Assembly: GCA_018895675.1 (NCBI GenBank)
Contig: JAHIOG010000208.1
Coordinates: 1 to 15,580 of the forward strand
DNA from: a bacterium
GTDB taxonomy: Bacteria > Fidelibacterota > UBA2242
Direction of reading: 5' to 3'
DNA: 15,580 nucleotides
The notes under the pieces were generated by a model. That model was not told the origin of the DNA. It saw nothing but the letters and a program-made list of their open reading frames with translations, and did no database searches. Both the position numbers and the translations under genes were made by a program. Positions 1-8,477 of this stretch are shown piece by piece (within the stretch, counting starts at the first letter, position 1; each line of letters starts with the position of its first letter).

Positions 1-39
1 GATAAAAAAGAAAATTATTAATTGATTTAAGAACCCCGA

Positions 40-58
40 TGCACTGTGTTACAGGGCA
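40..58. repeat. Small palindrome upstream of the first cassette
   Basis: TGCACTGT (40-47) can pair with ACAGGGCA (51-58) around a GTT loop, with one mismatch in eight. It ends two bases before the left inverted repeat of the adjacent cassette. A 12-base direct repeat, TTGATTTAAGAA, flanks it at 22-33 and 77-88. What it does is unknown; it may be a leftover of the same mobile or repetitive material as its neighbours. Confidence 0.35.
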
Positions 59-109
59 GACAAGGATTAACGATTTTTGATTTAAGAAGTTAAAGACAGA
101 TGAATAAAT

Positions 110-229
110 TTGTCCTTTTCCAAAGGAATCCCTGAGGGAAAAATTAAAACAGCCCTGGATGAAAGTGACGAATTAATATCAATATTCGTAAAGAGTGTTG
201 AAACAGCACAAAAGAATATGGAGAAGTGA
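110..229 (+). pseudogene. C-terminal remnant of a four-helix-bundle (23S rRNA IVP-type) protein
   Basis: An open frame closed upstream by TGA at 101-103 runs to TGA at 227-229 and encodes about 39 residues. Its end, ESDELISIFVKSVETAQKN, resembles the last helix of the small four-helix-bundle proteins related to those encoded in 23S rRNA intervening sequences. Those are normally about 115-130 residues, so the first three helices and the start are missing; the only possible starts are TTG at 110 or ATA. I therefore call it a truncated gene rather than a working one. Function in the family is not established. The family identification is from memory of its C-terminal pattern and is moderate at best; a chance helical peptide is the alternative. 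Confidence 0.45.
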
Positions 230-233
230 AATC

Positions 234-259
234 TTTGCCGAAGGCATGCCTATGGCAAA
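234..259. repeat. 26-nt hairpin after the four-helix remnant
   Basis: TTTGCC (234-239) pairs with GGCAAA (254-259), and the centre contains the self-complementary GGCATGCC (243-250). It begins five bases after the stop codon of the remnant and may have been its terminator, or it is another small palindromic repeat. There is no long T run after it. Confidence 0.45.
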
Positions 260-385
260 ATCATAAAATAAATCAAAAATCGCTATTCGCTAATCCTTGT
301 TGGATATTCAAGAAAGCAGAAAGGTTATACTGGAAGGTAATTATGAAAAGTTCAAATAAAGCAATTCCTGATAACTAATAGAACA

Positions 386-994
386 ATGCAAAAATTAATA
401 CTAATCCTTGTTGTTTTATTGCTCCTGTGGGGCTGTGCATCCCATCCGACAATAAGCCCGATACCTCTGAAAGAGGGCGAGACCTATTCTGCCGTCACTT
501 TTTCCGTCGAGAATATTTTGCCTGTATTTGTCTATCGTAAGGGATTGAGCGACGTCAGCGACGTCGGATTCAGGATTGGACTGCCCATTTACGGTACCGG
601 TATCGATTATTCGAGAACAGTCTTTCAGCGCGGTGAATTTTATGACATTATTAATTTCGGATTTTCGCTGACTCCGAATTCCAATTTTGACATGACCTAT
701 TACAGTGTCCGCACTTTTCCCAAGAAACCGGGAAACGCGTTTTATACCGGTTTTCGCGCTATGTACATTCCAAACGGAATTAATGATAAAGAGAGTATGC
801 GGGTCGGTGCTCTGGCGGGACTGCGGATAAATAATAAGGTTGGCGTTGAGCTGGGTTATTTTCATGACCTGGATAAAGGACAGCCCATTGAAAAGATTTT
901 TTCCATGAAGCCTGAAGATGATTCCCGTTATCCGGCTATAACCGATTCCGGTTTGCCCTCTGAACATTCCCGCCTTGTAGGATTAACCCTGTAG
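386..994 (+). CDS. Predicted outer-membrane lipoprotein, function unknown
   Basis: The product is 202 residues. It opens with a basic residue and a hydrophobic run (LILILVVLLLL) followed by the lipobox-like LWGC, so Cys17 would be lipidated by Lgt and the signal cut by signal peptidase II. The rest alternates hydrophobic and polar residues with many aromatics and glycines (for example GFRIGLPIYGTGIDY and RVGALAGLRINNKVGVELGYFHD), which suggests beta strands, possibly an outer-membrane or barrel-like fold. I do not recognise a family. A tandem nine-base duplication at 548-565 encodes SDVSDV. No clear Shine-Dalgarno site precedes the ATG, which is common in FCB bacteria. An 11-codon ORF (343-378) with a GGAAGG upstream lies just before it and could be a leader or chance. 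The C25 peptidase gene begins 115 bp downstream. Confidence 0.7.
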   Translation: MQKLILILVVLLLLWGCASHPTISPIPLKEGETYSAVTFSVENILPVFVYRKGLSDVSDVGFRIGLPIYGTGIDYSRTVFQRGEFYDIINFGFSLTPNSNFDMTYYSVRTFPKKPGNAFYTGFRAMYIPNGINDKESMRVGALAGLRINNKVGVELGYFHDLDKGQPIEKIFSMKPEDDSRYPAITDSGLPSEHSRLVGLTL

Positions 995-1109
995 GTGTCT
1001 TTAAGCACTTCCGTTTTTCAGAAGAAAAAATAAATTCTCAGAACAGCACTATATCACAGATTCTTGGATAAAAAATCAGTATATTTTGCATAGAATAATG
1101 TAACTGTCT

Positions 1110-4100
1110 ATGAAAAAACCTTTGTATTATATCACCGCAATAATTCTTTTACCGTTCATAATCTTTGGATCGGACAGGCCGAGCGATCCAAATCTTGGTC
1201 AATCTTCATATACAATTACACAATTTGCAACGTCATCTGAACTCAGTCTGAAGATTACACTGGAGTATCTTACAATCAGTACAGTTACAGAGAATGATAA
1301 ACCATTTACCCGGATCGACATTCCCGGAGAAGGATTTCAGTATGCGGTTGGCAAGCCCCGGCTTCCGGTGATTCGAAAAATGATAGAAGTTCCGGAAAAT
1401 TGCAAAGTTGAATGGGACATTACAATTGACAAGGAAGAGGTCTTATCCTTACGGAAAAACAATTATTCCGAACCAATATTGCCGGTACAACCCTTTCAGC
1501 GAAAATCTGTCTCACCTCGGCAAAAGTTATTTAATATTGATAAAGAACTTTATGAAAGCGACCATTTTTATAAGCCCGGCACGATTCGGATTGGAAGCAC
1601 ATTTCAAATGGGAAGTGTTTGTGGAGCGATGCTGGAATTTTACCCGGTGGATTATAATCCGGTTCAAAATTCTCTTAAAATTCGTTCCGAAGTAATTATT
1701 CAAATACGATTTATCAAAGATATTCGGGGCTCCGAATTTTTTAACAAAACCAAAGTGCCTCATCCCGAATTATCCAAAATAGCGCGGGACATGTTTATCA
1801 ATTTTGATGAACCAAAAACTGAAATAACGCCGCAGCTACTCAATTTTCTGGTAATAGCCGCCGAGAGGTTTATCGACCACCCGGGTCTGGCGAAATACCT
1901 CGACTGGAAAAGGCAAACCGGGTATCGGGTCGCGCTTAATTCCGTAGCCGACATAGGAAGTGAAGCTTCCGACATTAAAAATTTCATTGTGTCGGAATAT
2001 AACGGCGAGACGCCGCCCGCATATATCCTGTTGATCGGTGACGTCGAGGATGTACCGGCGTGGGCCGGAATCGAAAGTGAAACCGAGACAGATATTCCCT
2101 ATACACAGATATCGGTCGGAGATTATATTCCCGACCTCATGATCGGTCGGTTTTCCGTTAGCAGCAATGAAGAGTTGTCCGCCGTTATTCATAAGTCAAT
2201 GAACTATGAGCAGTGCTCTTTTGACGACCTGGATGCGTTGAACAGAATAACATTCATTTCAACCGACGATGATGAAAACTGGTGGATTGCCGAAGGTTCT
2301 CACGATTATGTGATCGACAATCATTTGAATCCAAGGGGAATTCAAAGCGATCATATCAAAGGGCATTCCGGCGGAAATACTCAGGATATTTATCAGTCGC
2401 TGAATAATGGCAGAACCATCTGTCATTATTCGGGACATGGAGATTCCCTGAAATGGCAGGGACCGGAATTTACCATGACCGATATCGCAACACTGGATTC
2501 GTCTTCGGTTTCCTTTTTTGTCATAAGCAATGCCTGTGAAACCGGCAGTTTTGCCCAGGCGGAATGTTTTGGGGAAAGCTGGATCAGAGCCGCGGATAGG
2601 GGCGCATTTGCGTTTGTCGGAGCATCAAACAGTTCTTATTGGGATCCTGACGATTGGATGGAACGCCGAATGTATGATGGTTATTTCCAGGAAGAAAAAT
2701 ATTCCATTAGCGCGATGGTTCAGCGGGGACTGATTGAGGTTTACCGGCAGGCAAGTTCAATTGCCGGATATTATTATGATATTTACAATATCCTTGGTGA
2801 TCCGACAATCGTTCCGTGGATCGGGATTCCAAAAAATCTATCCGTAAGCTACAACCCGGTTCATTCTACCGATTCAGATCAGTTTGATGTAGTTGTTCAA
2901 AATGAAGGCGTTAATGTTGAGAATGCGAAAGTCACGCTAACTCGGGGCCAGAATATTATTGGGTATGGGATCACGGAATTTAACGGTCGGGTATCGATAA
3001 TGCTCGATTCAACGATGCTTCAAACGGGTCAGATGCTGTTGACGGTTTCAGGAAATCAGTACATACCTTATATTGATACCGTCAATGTCATTCATCCGCT
3101 AAATGTAACGCTAAATCCGTCAGAGATTCCGGTGGGTGAAACAACACAGATGGAAATAACCGTCCTTGACTTCGACGCTAATCCATACGACAGTCTTGAA
3201 ATATACATTGCAGGTTGGACGTTTTCGTCAGATAGTCTGTTGGGCGTTACAGATTCAGTTGGGATGTTGAATTTTCAAATTTTACCCAAATATGGTGAAA
3301 CTCTCGCAATAAAAGGGAAAAACCCGGGGGATGAAAACTTCCTGTTTTCCCGGTATCTGCAAGTCAGTGGAGCAGATTCTTTTCAAAATGCCGGAATAAA
3401 CGCCGGAATTCCGGAATATGGAGTGACCGATGCACTGTTACCGGGCAAAAAGGGCGTCATTCAGGTTAGTTGTTATGAAACGGACTGTTTTATTGCTGTG
3501 TCTGGTTGCGGAATCGACACTGTTGCAGGTGGAAAAATCATCGAAGTTGTCCCGGAATTTACCGGTATTATTCACGCCGGTATTTTGAAACAGGGCTACA
3601 ATGTATTTGAAGAATCCTTTGCCGTAAAAAAAGTCTATGGAACAGTAAGCGGACTGGTTAATGACACAAATCATCTTCCATTAGCTGGTGTATCAATCGT
3701 AGGATTTCTGTTACCGGATACAATTGACGCGGTTTTTAATTGTGTGACAAATGATTCCGGTGAATATTCTTATCAGCAATCTGTGGAAGTTGGCGAATAC
3801 CGGATCAAGGCAAGTCTGTTTGGTTATCTCTCACAGACCTTCGATCATATTATTCAAACCGGTGATAATACGATAGATATCGAGATGAACGAATTAGCCC
3901 GGGTAATGGTATCCGGATCAGTTACTGGGCATCCATCCAGTCAGCCTCTGGATGCGGAAATCGTTCTCTATCGAAAGGATAACGAGTTTCCAATTTATTA
4001 TACAACGGTTATGACATTAGCGTCAGGAGGTGGCACATACCAGATAGAATTGCCTCAGGCTTCCTACTTATTCAGTGTATCTTCATTTCGATATATGACT

Positions 4101-5681
4101 AACAGCGCTTTGGTGACTATTGATGCGCAACCGGTAAACCTTGACTTTATCCTTGATACAACAAAAGCGAGTATTCTGCTTGTCGATGATGACAATGGAA
4201 AACGGTTAATTGATAAAAACAATAGATCTTTTAATGAGGATATAGTAATTAATGAAGCTGAAAAAGGGCAAAGCGCATCCGAAATACAGGATATACTCGA
4301 ATCACTGGGCTACTTCGTCATGAAAACCGGGTTTGACGAAGAGACTGCGAACAAACTGAATGAATTTAATATGGTGATCTCATCTTCCGGCTCAAATATG
4401 AGTCCGGTTGCTGAGGATGCCTACCGCCTGATGCTTGAGCAATATGTGGAAAATGGCGGAAAGCTGCTCATTGAAGGCGGAGAAGTTGGCTACGATGCTG
4501 ATAGTTTGCCAGGATATCCGTCGTTTGCCCAGAATGTTTTACATATTTCTCAATGGCATGCCGATGATGCCGGATTTTTACGCCGGTTGACTGCGGGTTA
4601 CGACTTGGTTACCAATCCACACGTTTTGCCCTCACAAATAGATATTGCTTACTCCGATTTTGGCGATGAAGACGCCTGTACACCGACATCCGGCGCCCGG
4701 GTGATCTATTTTAATAATAATCAATCTTCTCAGGGTGGAATTATTCTATATGAAGATCCTGAAAATCTTTACGGCGCGAAAGTAATATTTTACACATTTG
4801 CTTTTGATAAACTCGCCGACGAAATTGTACAGAAGAATCTACTTGAAAATACAATAGAGTTTTTACTGGCTGATCCGGATCTGCTCAAGGGCGACGTCAA
4901 TAAAGATGGCTCAGTTAATATACTGGATATGGTCAAAATTGTGAATTTTATCCTTTATCCCAATCAACAACCCGATGACTATGAACGGTGGGCGGCTGAT
5001 TTAAATAGTGACCAGAATATCAATGTGCTGGACCTGGTCTGGGTGATTAATAAATTGTTAGGGCGGGAAGGATTTACAAAACCGGCGGATTTTGTGGAAG
5101 GCAAGCTGGAAATCTATCAGCAAAATGATCAAATACGGTATAGAACGACCAAACCGATCGCCGGTCTGGAAATCCAATTTGATTCGGACTGCTACCCGGT
5201 TTTTTCCAATCACATCCTCGAAAATAATATGATAACAGCCCGAGCCGAAAAGAATAAATTGCTGCTTTACAGCATTAACGGAAATTATATATTGGCTGAC
5301 GAGGGGATTATAGCGACACTCTCGTCTAACGGGAAAATTCAAAAAGTCATCGCTGCGGATCACTTCGGCAACAATGTCGATGTGAGTGTGGGACTTCTGC
5401 CCGGAAGTTTCGCATTGCACCGGAATTATCCCAATCCGTTTAACGCTTCTACGGTGATTCGCTTTGACATACCGGTTGAAACACATGTGACTATTGAAAT
5501 ATTTGACATACTGGGGCGGAAAGTCGGCATTTTGACAGATGAATACAAGACTCCTGGATTTTACGAAATATTCTGGGATGGCTGTGATAATAACAGCAAA
5601 ATTCTTCCCTCAGGAGTCTATTTTTATGCAATCACCGCCGGACAGTTTCACCGATTGCATAAGATGCTGCTCGTGAAGTGA
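1110..5681 (+). CDS. Secreted C25 (gingipain-type) cysteine peptidase with dockerin-like and T9SS sorting domains
   Basis: This is a 1523-residue multidomain exoprotein. A signal peptide covers about residues 1-20 and is followed by a C25 propeptide-like region (about 45-235). The peptidase domain (about 244-585) has the His in HYSGHGD at residue 443 and the nucleophile in SNACETGSF at Cys476. Their 33-residue spacing matches the gingipain His/Cys dyad. After an Ig-like segment come a carboxypeptidase-regulatory-like domain (about 845-925), a second beta domain, and an alpha/beta segment starting ILLVDDDNGK (about 1020-1250) that resembles ThuA/glutamine-amidotransferase-like folds. A dockerin-like pair of EF loops follows (GDVNKDGSVNILD at 1261; DLNSDQNINVLD near 1296). 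The last 90 residues (NYPNPFN ... LLVK) are a type A T9SS C-terminal sorting domain, so the protein should pass the outer membrane by type IX secretion and be anchored or released. It probably degrades external protein; its specificity (Arg, Lys or other) cannot be read here. No Shine-Dalgarno site is evident. Confidence 0.92.
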   Translation: MKKPLYYITAIILLPFIIFGSDRPSDPNLGQSSYTITQFATSSELSLKITLEYLTISTVTENDKPFTRIDIPGEGFQYAVGKPRLPVIRKMIEVPENCKVEWDITIDKEEVLSLRKNNYSEPILPVQPFQRKSVSPRQKLFNIDKELYESDHFYKPGTIRIGSTFQMGSVCGAMLEFYPVDYNPVQNSLKIRSEVIIQIRFIKDIRGSEFFNKTKVPHPELSKIARDMFINFDEPKTEITPQLLNFLVIAAERFIDHPGLAKYLDWKRQTGYRVALNSVADIGSEASDIKNFIVSEYNGETPPAYILLIGDVEDVPAWAGIESETETDIPYTQISVGDYIPDLMIGRFSVSSNEELSAVIHKSMNYEQCSFDDLDALNRITFISTDDDENWWIAEGSHDYVIDNHLNPRGIQSDHIKGHSGGNTQDIYQSLNNGRTICHYSGHGDSLKWQGPEFTMTDIATLDSSSVSFFVISNACETGSFAQAECFGESWIRAADRGAFAFVGASNSSYWDPDDWMERRMYDGYFQEEKYSISAMVQRGLIEVYRQASSIAGYYYDIYNILGDPTIVPWIGIPKNLSVSYNPVHSTDSDQFDVVVQNEGVNVENAKVTLTRGQNIIGYGITEFNGRVSIMLDSTMLQTGQMLLTVSGNQYIPYIDTVNVIHPLNVTLNPSEIPVGETTQMEITVLDFDANPYDSLEIYIAGWTFSSDSLLGVTDSVGMLNFQILPKYGETLAIKGKNPGDENFLFSRYLQVSGADSFQNAGINAGIPEYGVTDALLPGKKGVIQVSCYETDCFIAVSGCGIDTVAGGKIIEVVPEFTGIIHAGILKQGYNVFEESFAVKKVYGTVSGLVNDTNHLPLAGVSIVGFLLPDTIDAVFNCVTNDSGEYSYQQSVEVGEYRIKASLFGYLSQTFDHIIQTGDNTIDIEMNELARVMVSGSVTGHPSSQPLDAEIVLYRKDNEFPIYYTTVMTLASGGGTYQIELPQASYLFSVSSFRYMTNSALVTIDAQPVNLDFILDTTKASILLVDDDNGKRLIDKNNRSFNEDIVINEAEKGQSASEIQDILESLGYFVMKTGFDEETANKLNEFNMVISSSGSNMSPVAEDAYRLMLEQYVENGGKLLIEGGEVGYDADSLPGYPSFAQNVLHISQWHADDAGFLRRLTAGYDLVTNPHVLPSQIDIAYSDFGDEDACTPTSGARVIYFNNNQSSQGGIILYEDPENLYGAKVIFYTFAFDKLADEIVQKNLLENTIEFLLADPDLLKGDVNKDGSVNILDMVKIVNFILYPNQQPDDYERWAADLNSDQNINVLDLVWVINKLLGREGFTKPADFVEGKLEIYQQNDQIRYRTTKPIAGLEIQFDSDCYPVFSNHILENNMITARAEKNKLLLYSINGNYILADEGIIATLSSNGKIQKVIAADHFGNNVDVSVGLLPGSFALHRNYPNPFNASTVIRFDIPVETHVTIEIFDILGRKVGILTDEYKTPGFYEIFWDGCDNNSKILPSGVYFYAITAGQFHRLHKMLLVK

Positions 5682-5683
5682 TC

Positions 5684-5707
5684 CCCATCCGGCAGCTGCC
5701 GGATGGG
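5684..5707. terminator. Perfect 24-bp palindrome, probable terminator hairpin of the C25 gene
   Basis: CCCATCCGGCAG is followed directly by its exact reverse complement, starting two bases after the C25 stop codon. As RNA it would form a stem of about ten G-C-rich pairs. There is no T run after it, so it is not a classical intrinsic terminator; it could instead protect the 3' end of the mRNA or work in both directions. Confidence 0.6.
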
Positions 5708-5737
5708 ATTAATCATATTACTATTATAGGATTAGCG

Positions 5738-5774
5738 CCCCGATTTACTTGTCCGGCATTTCGACGGATCGGGG
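5738..5774. repeat. Second inverted repeat between C25 and htrA genes
   Basis: CCCCGAT (5738-5744) pairs with ATCGGGG (5768-5774). The loop contains a further weak pairing, GTC with GAC. It lies in the 191-bp gap with no gene, upstream of the protease gene, so it may be a structured leader or another small palindromic repeat. Confidence 0.35.
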
Positions 5775-5783
5775 TGATGATGA

Positions 5784-5820
5784 GTACTTCCCCTCAGCGC
5801 ACTTCAGTACGTTTTTACTT
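5784..5820 (+). terminator. Weak hairpin followed by T-rich run
   Basis: GTACT (5784-5788) can pair with AGTAC (5806-5810), and GTTTTTACTT follows. The stem is only five pairs with a 17-base loop, so this is a weak candidate. Together with the palindrome at 5684-5707 it would separate C25 transcription from htrA. A TTGAAA at 5819 could serve as a -35 box, but no convincing -10 box accompanies it. Confidence 0.25.
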
Positions 5821-5872
5821 GAAACTTTCATGACGTCTCATAGTTAAAGGATGTAAAAATAACAGGAGAAAA

Positions 5873-7396
5873 ATGAATATGGATCGAAAAAGAATAACAT
5901 TGATATCAGGTTCGTTATTGCTGGTGCTTCTGGGGATTGTTATCGGGCAGATATTTTTTCAATCGAAACCCGAACGAGTTGTGCTTTATGAAAATACTAA
6001 AAAGGAAAATTCGCCGGCATTTATGCAGGCGTCCTACATCACTGCAGACAATTCAAAGCTTCCATCAATATTAGATTTAAATGAAGCCTTTGTCAATATC
6101 GCTGAAAACGTCAATCCGTCTGTTGTAACCATTATCACGACTAAAGTTGTCAAACTGCGCGGGAACCAGATGTTTCCCGGTTTCGACGATGATTTATTTT
6201 ACCGGTTCTTTGGCGTTCCGCCGGAGACTGAACGGCGCGGAACGGCGTTGGGATGCGGGGTCATTGTAGATAAAAAGGGTTACATTCTCACCAATAATCA
6301 TGTTGTTGAACAAGGTACGGAAATTCTCGTTAGGCTTATTGATAATCGCGAATATGAGGCAGAGATTATCGGCACAGATCCCAAGAGTGATCTGGCGGTG
6401 ATTAAAATTAAAGCCGATGATCTGAAACCGGTTATTCTGGGTGATTCCGATGCGCTGCGGATCGGGGAATGGGTCCTTGCCATTGGCTCTCCGTTCTCTG
6501 ATAATCTCGATCACACCGTGACTGCCGGAATCGTCAGCGCCAAAGGGCGCAGCAATATCATCAATTCCAGAAATTATGAGAGCTTCATTCAAACCGATGC
6601 GGCGATCAACCCGGGCAATAGTGGCGGGGCGCTGGTCAATATCCATGGAGAACTTGTCGGAATTAATACCGCGATTGCCACGAGCGGTCAGGCAGCGGGG
6701 AACTTAGGAATTGGTTTTGCCATTCCTGTGAATTTAGCCAAAAAAGTAATGGCTGATTTGATTAAACATGGAAAGGTCATCAGAGCCTGGTTAGGCGTCA
6801 CAATTCAAAATATTGACGATCCAACCGCTAAGGCAATGAAATTAGAGAGTCGCTCAGGTGTACTTGTCAGTAGTGTAGTTAAAGATGGCCCGGCGGAGAA
6901 GGCTGGATTGAAGATTCAGGATGTTATAATGGAGTTCGATGGAGTTAAAGTTAAAAACGTCAGTCACCTGCAGATATTAGTCTCGAATTCTGAAGTCGGA
7001 AAAGAGGCAGAAGCTGTCATTATCAGGGATAAAAAGAAAAAACGAATCAGAGTCAAACTGGAAGAGTTGCCGGGTTCGATCGATCAGACGGTGACAACAA
7101 CTCCGTCAAGTGCAACAAAGCTTGGACTAACCGTAGAGGAATTAACCCCAAATCTAGCCAGGCAATATAGAATCGACACAAATGAGGATGGAGTAGTAAT
7201 TACCCAAATCGAAAAAGACAGTGAAGCTGCACAGGCTCTTCGCCCGGGTGATCTGATCCAGCGAATTGGTGATATAGACATTGAATCAATGGATGACTAT
7301 AACAGAGCTCTTGAAGAAGCAACCGGTGAATACATCTTAGTCCTGATTAAACGCCGGGATGCAATGTTCTTCGTTACCTTGAAGTTTGACGAATAA
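5873..7396 (+). CDS. degP: Deg/HtrA periplasmic serine protease with two PDZ domains
   Basis: This 507-residue protein degrades or refolds damaged envelope proteins. One hydrophobic segment (about residues 8-29) acts as a signal or an N-terminal anchor, placing the rest in the periplasm. The trypsin-like domain carries the full triad: His143 in NNHVV, Asp173 in SDLAVIK, Ser250 in NPGNSGG. PDZ1 (about 305-395) contains AWLGVTIQ. PDZ2 (about 415-505) begins at KLGLTVEEL and contains the typical LRPGDLIQRI. An LA-loop-like stretch with FPGFDDDLFYRFFG precedes the catalytic His, as in DegP/DegQ. AGGAG lies 7 bases before the chosen ATG; a second ATG two codons later is nearly as good. It follows the secreted peptidase, but palindromes in between suggest separate transcription. 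DegP versus DegQ/DegS-like roles cannot be told apart by sequence alone. Confidence 0.95.
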   Translation: MNMDRKRITLISGSLLLVLLGIVIGQIFFQSKPERVVLYENTKKENSPAFMQASYITADNSKLPSILDLNEAFVNIAENVNPSVVTIITTKVVKLRGNQMFPGFDDDLFYRFFGVPPETERRGTALGCGVIVDKKGYILTNNHVVEQGTEILVRLIDNREYEAEIIGTDPKSDLAVIKIKADDLKPVILGDSDALRIGEWVLAIGSPFSDNLDHTVTAGIVSAKGRSNIINSRNYESFIQTDAAINPGNSGGALVNIHGELVGINTAIATSGQAAGNLGIGFAIPVNLAKKVMADLIKHGKVIRAWLGVTIQNIDDPTAKAMKLESRSGVLVSSVVKDGPAEKAGLKIQDVIMEFDGVKVKNVSHLQILVSNSEVGKEAEAVIIRDKKKKRIRVKLEELPGSIDQTVTTTPSSATKLGLTVEELTPNLARQYRIDTNEDGVVITQIEKDSEAAQALRPGDLIQRIGDIDIESMDDYNRALEEATGEYILVLIKRRDAMFFVTLKFDE

Positions 7397-7423
7397 ATTT
7401 ATCTAAATAACTGTTGATAAAGC

Positions 7424-7456
7424 GGGCTTCCGGAAACGGGAGCCTGTTCTGTTTTA
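7424..7456 (+). terminator. Rho-independent terminator after htrA
   Basis: GGGCTTCCG (7424-7432) pairs with CGGGAGCCT (7437-7445) around a GAAA tetraloop, with two G-T wobbles. The T-rich GTTCTGTTTTA follows directly. It sits 28 bases after the htrA stop, and nothing else in the 139-bp gap competes with it. Confidence 0.75.
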
Positions 7457-7535
7457 TCCGTCTGAAAAGCGTTGTATTTTGGTTGTTTTTTTTCATGTCC
7501 CGGTCTAAATTTCAAAGTCATAACGAAAGGGCGAT

Positions 7536-8396
7536 ATGGAAGCAAAATTAGGGATTATCGGCGGCACTGGGTTTTACGATCTTGCAGGTGTAAAAGAGAT
7601 AAATAGTCTTACGCTGAAAACTCCATACGGCGACCCCTCCGACGAATATATGATCGGTGAAAGAGATGGAAAAGAGATTGTGTTTCTTCCACGGCACGGG
7701 AGGGGACATACCATTCTGCCTATGAAAGTAAATTATCGCGCCAATGTTTACGGAATGAAAAAGCTGGGAGTAACCCATATTATTTCGATTTCGACAGTAG
7801 GCAGTTTCAAAGAAGAAATTGAACCGGGATCAATCGTATTCGTCGATCAGTATTTTGATCGCACCAAAAAGCAAGTTAATGATACATTTTTCGATGAAGG
7901 CGCTGCCATTCACATTTCCTTTGGGGACCCGATTTGCCCTTGTATGCATGGTCAATTATTGAAAATTGCTCAAGATTTAGATGTCAAATACACTCCTTCG
8001 GGAACTTATGTAAATATTGAAGGACCAGCTTTTTCTACCAGGGCGGAATCCAAATTATATCGCTCATGGGGAATGTCGGTAATCGGAATGACGAATATAT
8101 ATGAAGCCAAACTGTGCCGTGAAGCGGAATTGCATTTCGCGACCATCGCCCAAGTTACCGATTATGACAGTTGGAAGGAAGAATCGGTGGATGTGCCGTC
8201 AATCATGGCAAATTTGGGGAAAGCGACTGAGAGCGCCGGCAAGGTAGTGACAGGCTATATCAAGAAATTTCCTTTTCAGGAATGCCGTTGTGCTTGCCAA
8301 AATGCTCTGGAAACTGCTATTGTGTCGGATATAAACAGATTAAAACCGTCATTAAAAAAACGCTACGCGCTCTTTCTTGATAAATATTTTAATTGA
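7536..8396 (+). CDS. mtnP: S-methyl-5'-thioadenosine phosphorylase
   Basis: The 286-residue cytosolic enzyme splits 5'-methylthioadenosine with phosphate into adenine and 5-methylthioribose-1-phosphate, the first step of methionine salvage after polyamine or ethylene-type chemistry. Visible family motifs are GGTGFY (9-14, phosphate site), RHGRGH (53-58), NYRANV (66-71), EGPAFSTRAES (162-172), GMTN (184-187) followed by EAKLCREAEL, and TDYDSW (208-213). The acidic residue in TDYD favours methylthioadenosine or adenosine-type substrates over guanosine/inosine phosphorylases. A CRCAC cluster near the C terminus matches the Cys-X-Cys region of many MTAPs. AAAGGG lies just before the ATG. The gene stands alone: a terminator precedes it and the GxxExxY cassette follows 47 bp after its stop. 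Confidence 0.92.
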   Translation: MEAKLGIIGGTGFYDLAGVKEINSLTLKTPYGDPSDEYMIGERDGKEIVFLPRHGRGHTILPMKVNYRANVYGMKKLGVTHIISISTVGSFKEEIEPGSIVFVDQYFDRTKKQVNDTFFDEGAAIHISFGDPICPCMHGQLLKIAQDLDVKYTPSGTYVNIEGPAFSTRAESKLYRSWGMSVIGMTNIYEAKLCREAELHFATIAQVTDYDSWKEESVDVPSIMANLGKATESAGKVVTGYIKKFPFQECRCACQNALETAIVSDINRLKPSLKKRYALFLDKYFN

Positions 8397-8442
8397 ACTT
8401 ACCATTTAATTTGTTAAAATATCCCTCTTATTTTGTAACTAA

Positions 8443-8471
8443 TCAGCCACAAAGGCACCAAGGCACAAAGG
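8443..8471 (+). repeat. Left arm of the GxxExxY cassette inverted repeat
   Basis: Contains CCACAAAGG, CACCAAGG and CACAAAGG in near-tandem. The last AAAGGA also serves as a plausible ribosome binding site for the ATG at 8478, so the repeat doubles as the translation initiation region. Confidence 0.6.
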
Positions 8472-8477
8472 AAGAAT

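Larger units (their letters stand above)
60..301. mobile_element. Decayed inverted-repeat cassette
   Basis: The left arm at 60-83 (starts ACAAGGATTA, ends TTTTTGATTT) is repeated in inverse orientation at 270-301. The right arm has seven extra bases in the middle and otherwise about one mismatch over 24 positions. Between the arms lie the remnant of a four-helix-bundle protein gene (110-229) and a hairpin (234-259). The arrangement parallels the GxxExxY cassette at 8443-9128 but uses different repeat sequences. I infer a small non-autonomous unit carrying a passenger ORF; no transposase is visible, and the outer ends are not defined. Confidence 0.5.

Noticed and set aside
36..58. CCGATGCACTGT plus a near-matching tail recurs at 3427-3447 inside the C25 gene
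   Set aside because: Twelve exact bases with an indel and a mismatch after; the C25 copy encodes an unremarkable stretch (TDALLPGK) and no other sign of insertion is seen, so chance is likely.
343..378. An 11-codon ORF (MKSSNKAIPDN) with GGAAGG upstream
   Set aside because: Too short and without recognisable features; kept only as a possible leader in the lipoprotein entry.
5819..5846. Promoter with TTGAAA and TAGTTA for htrA
   Set aside because: The -35 is fair but the -10 matches poorly, and FCB bacteria often use a different consensus.
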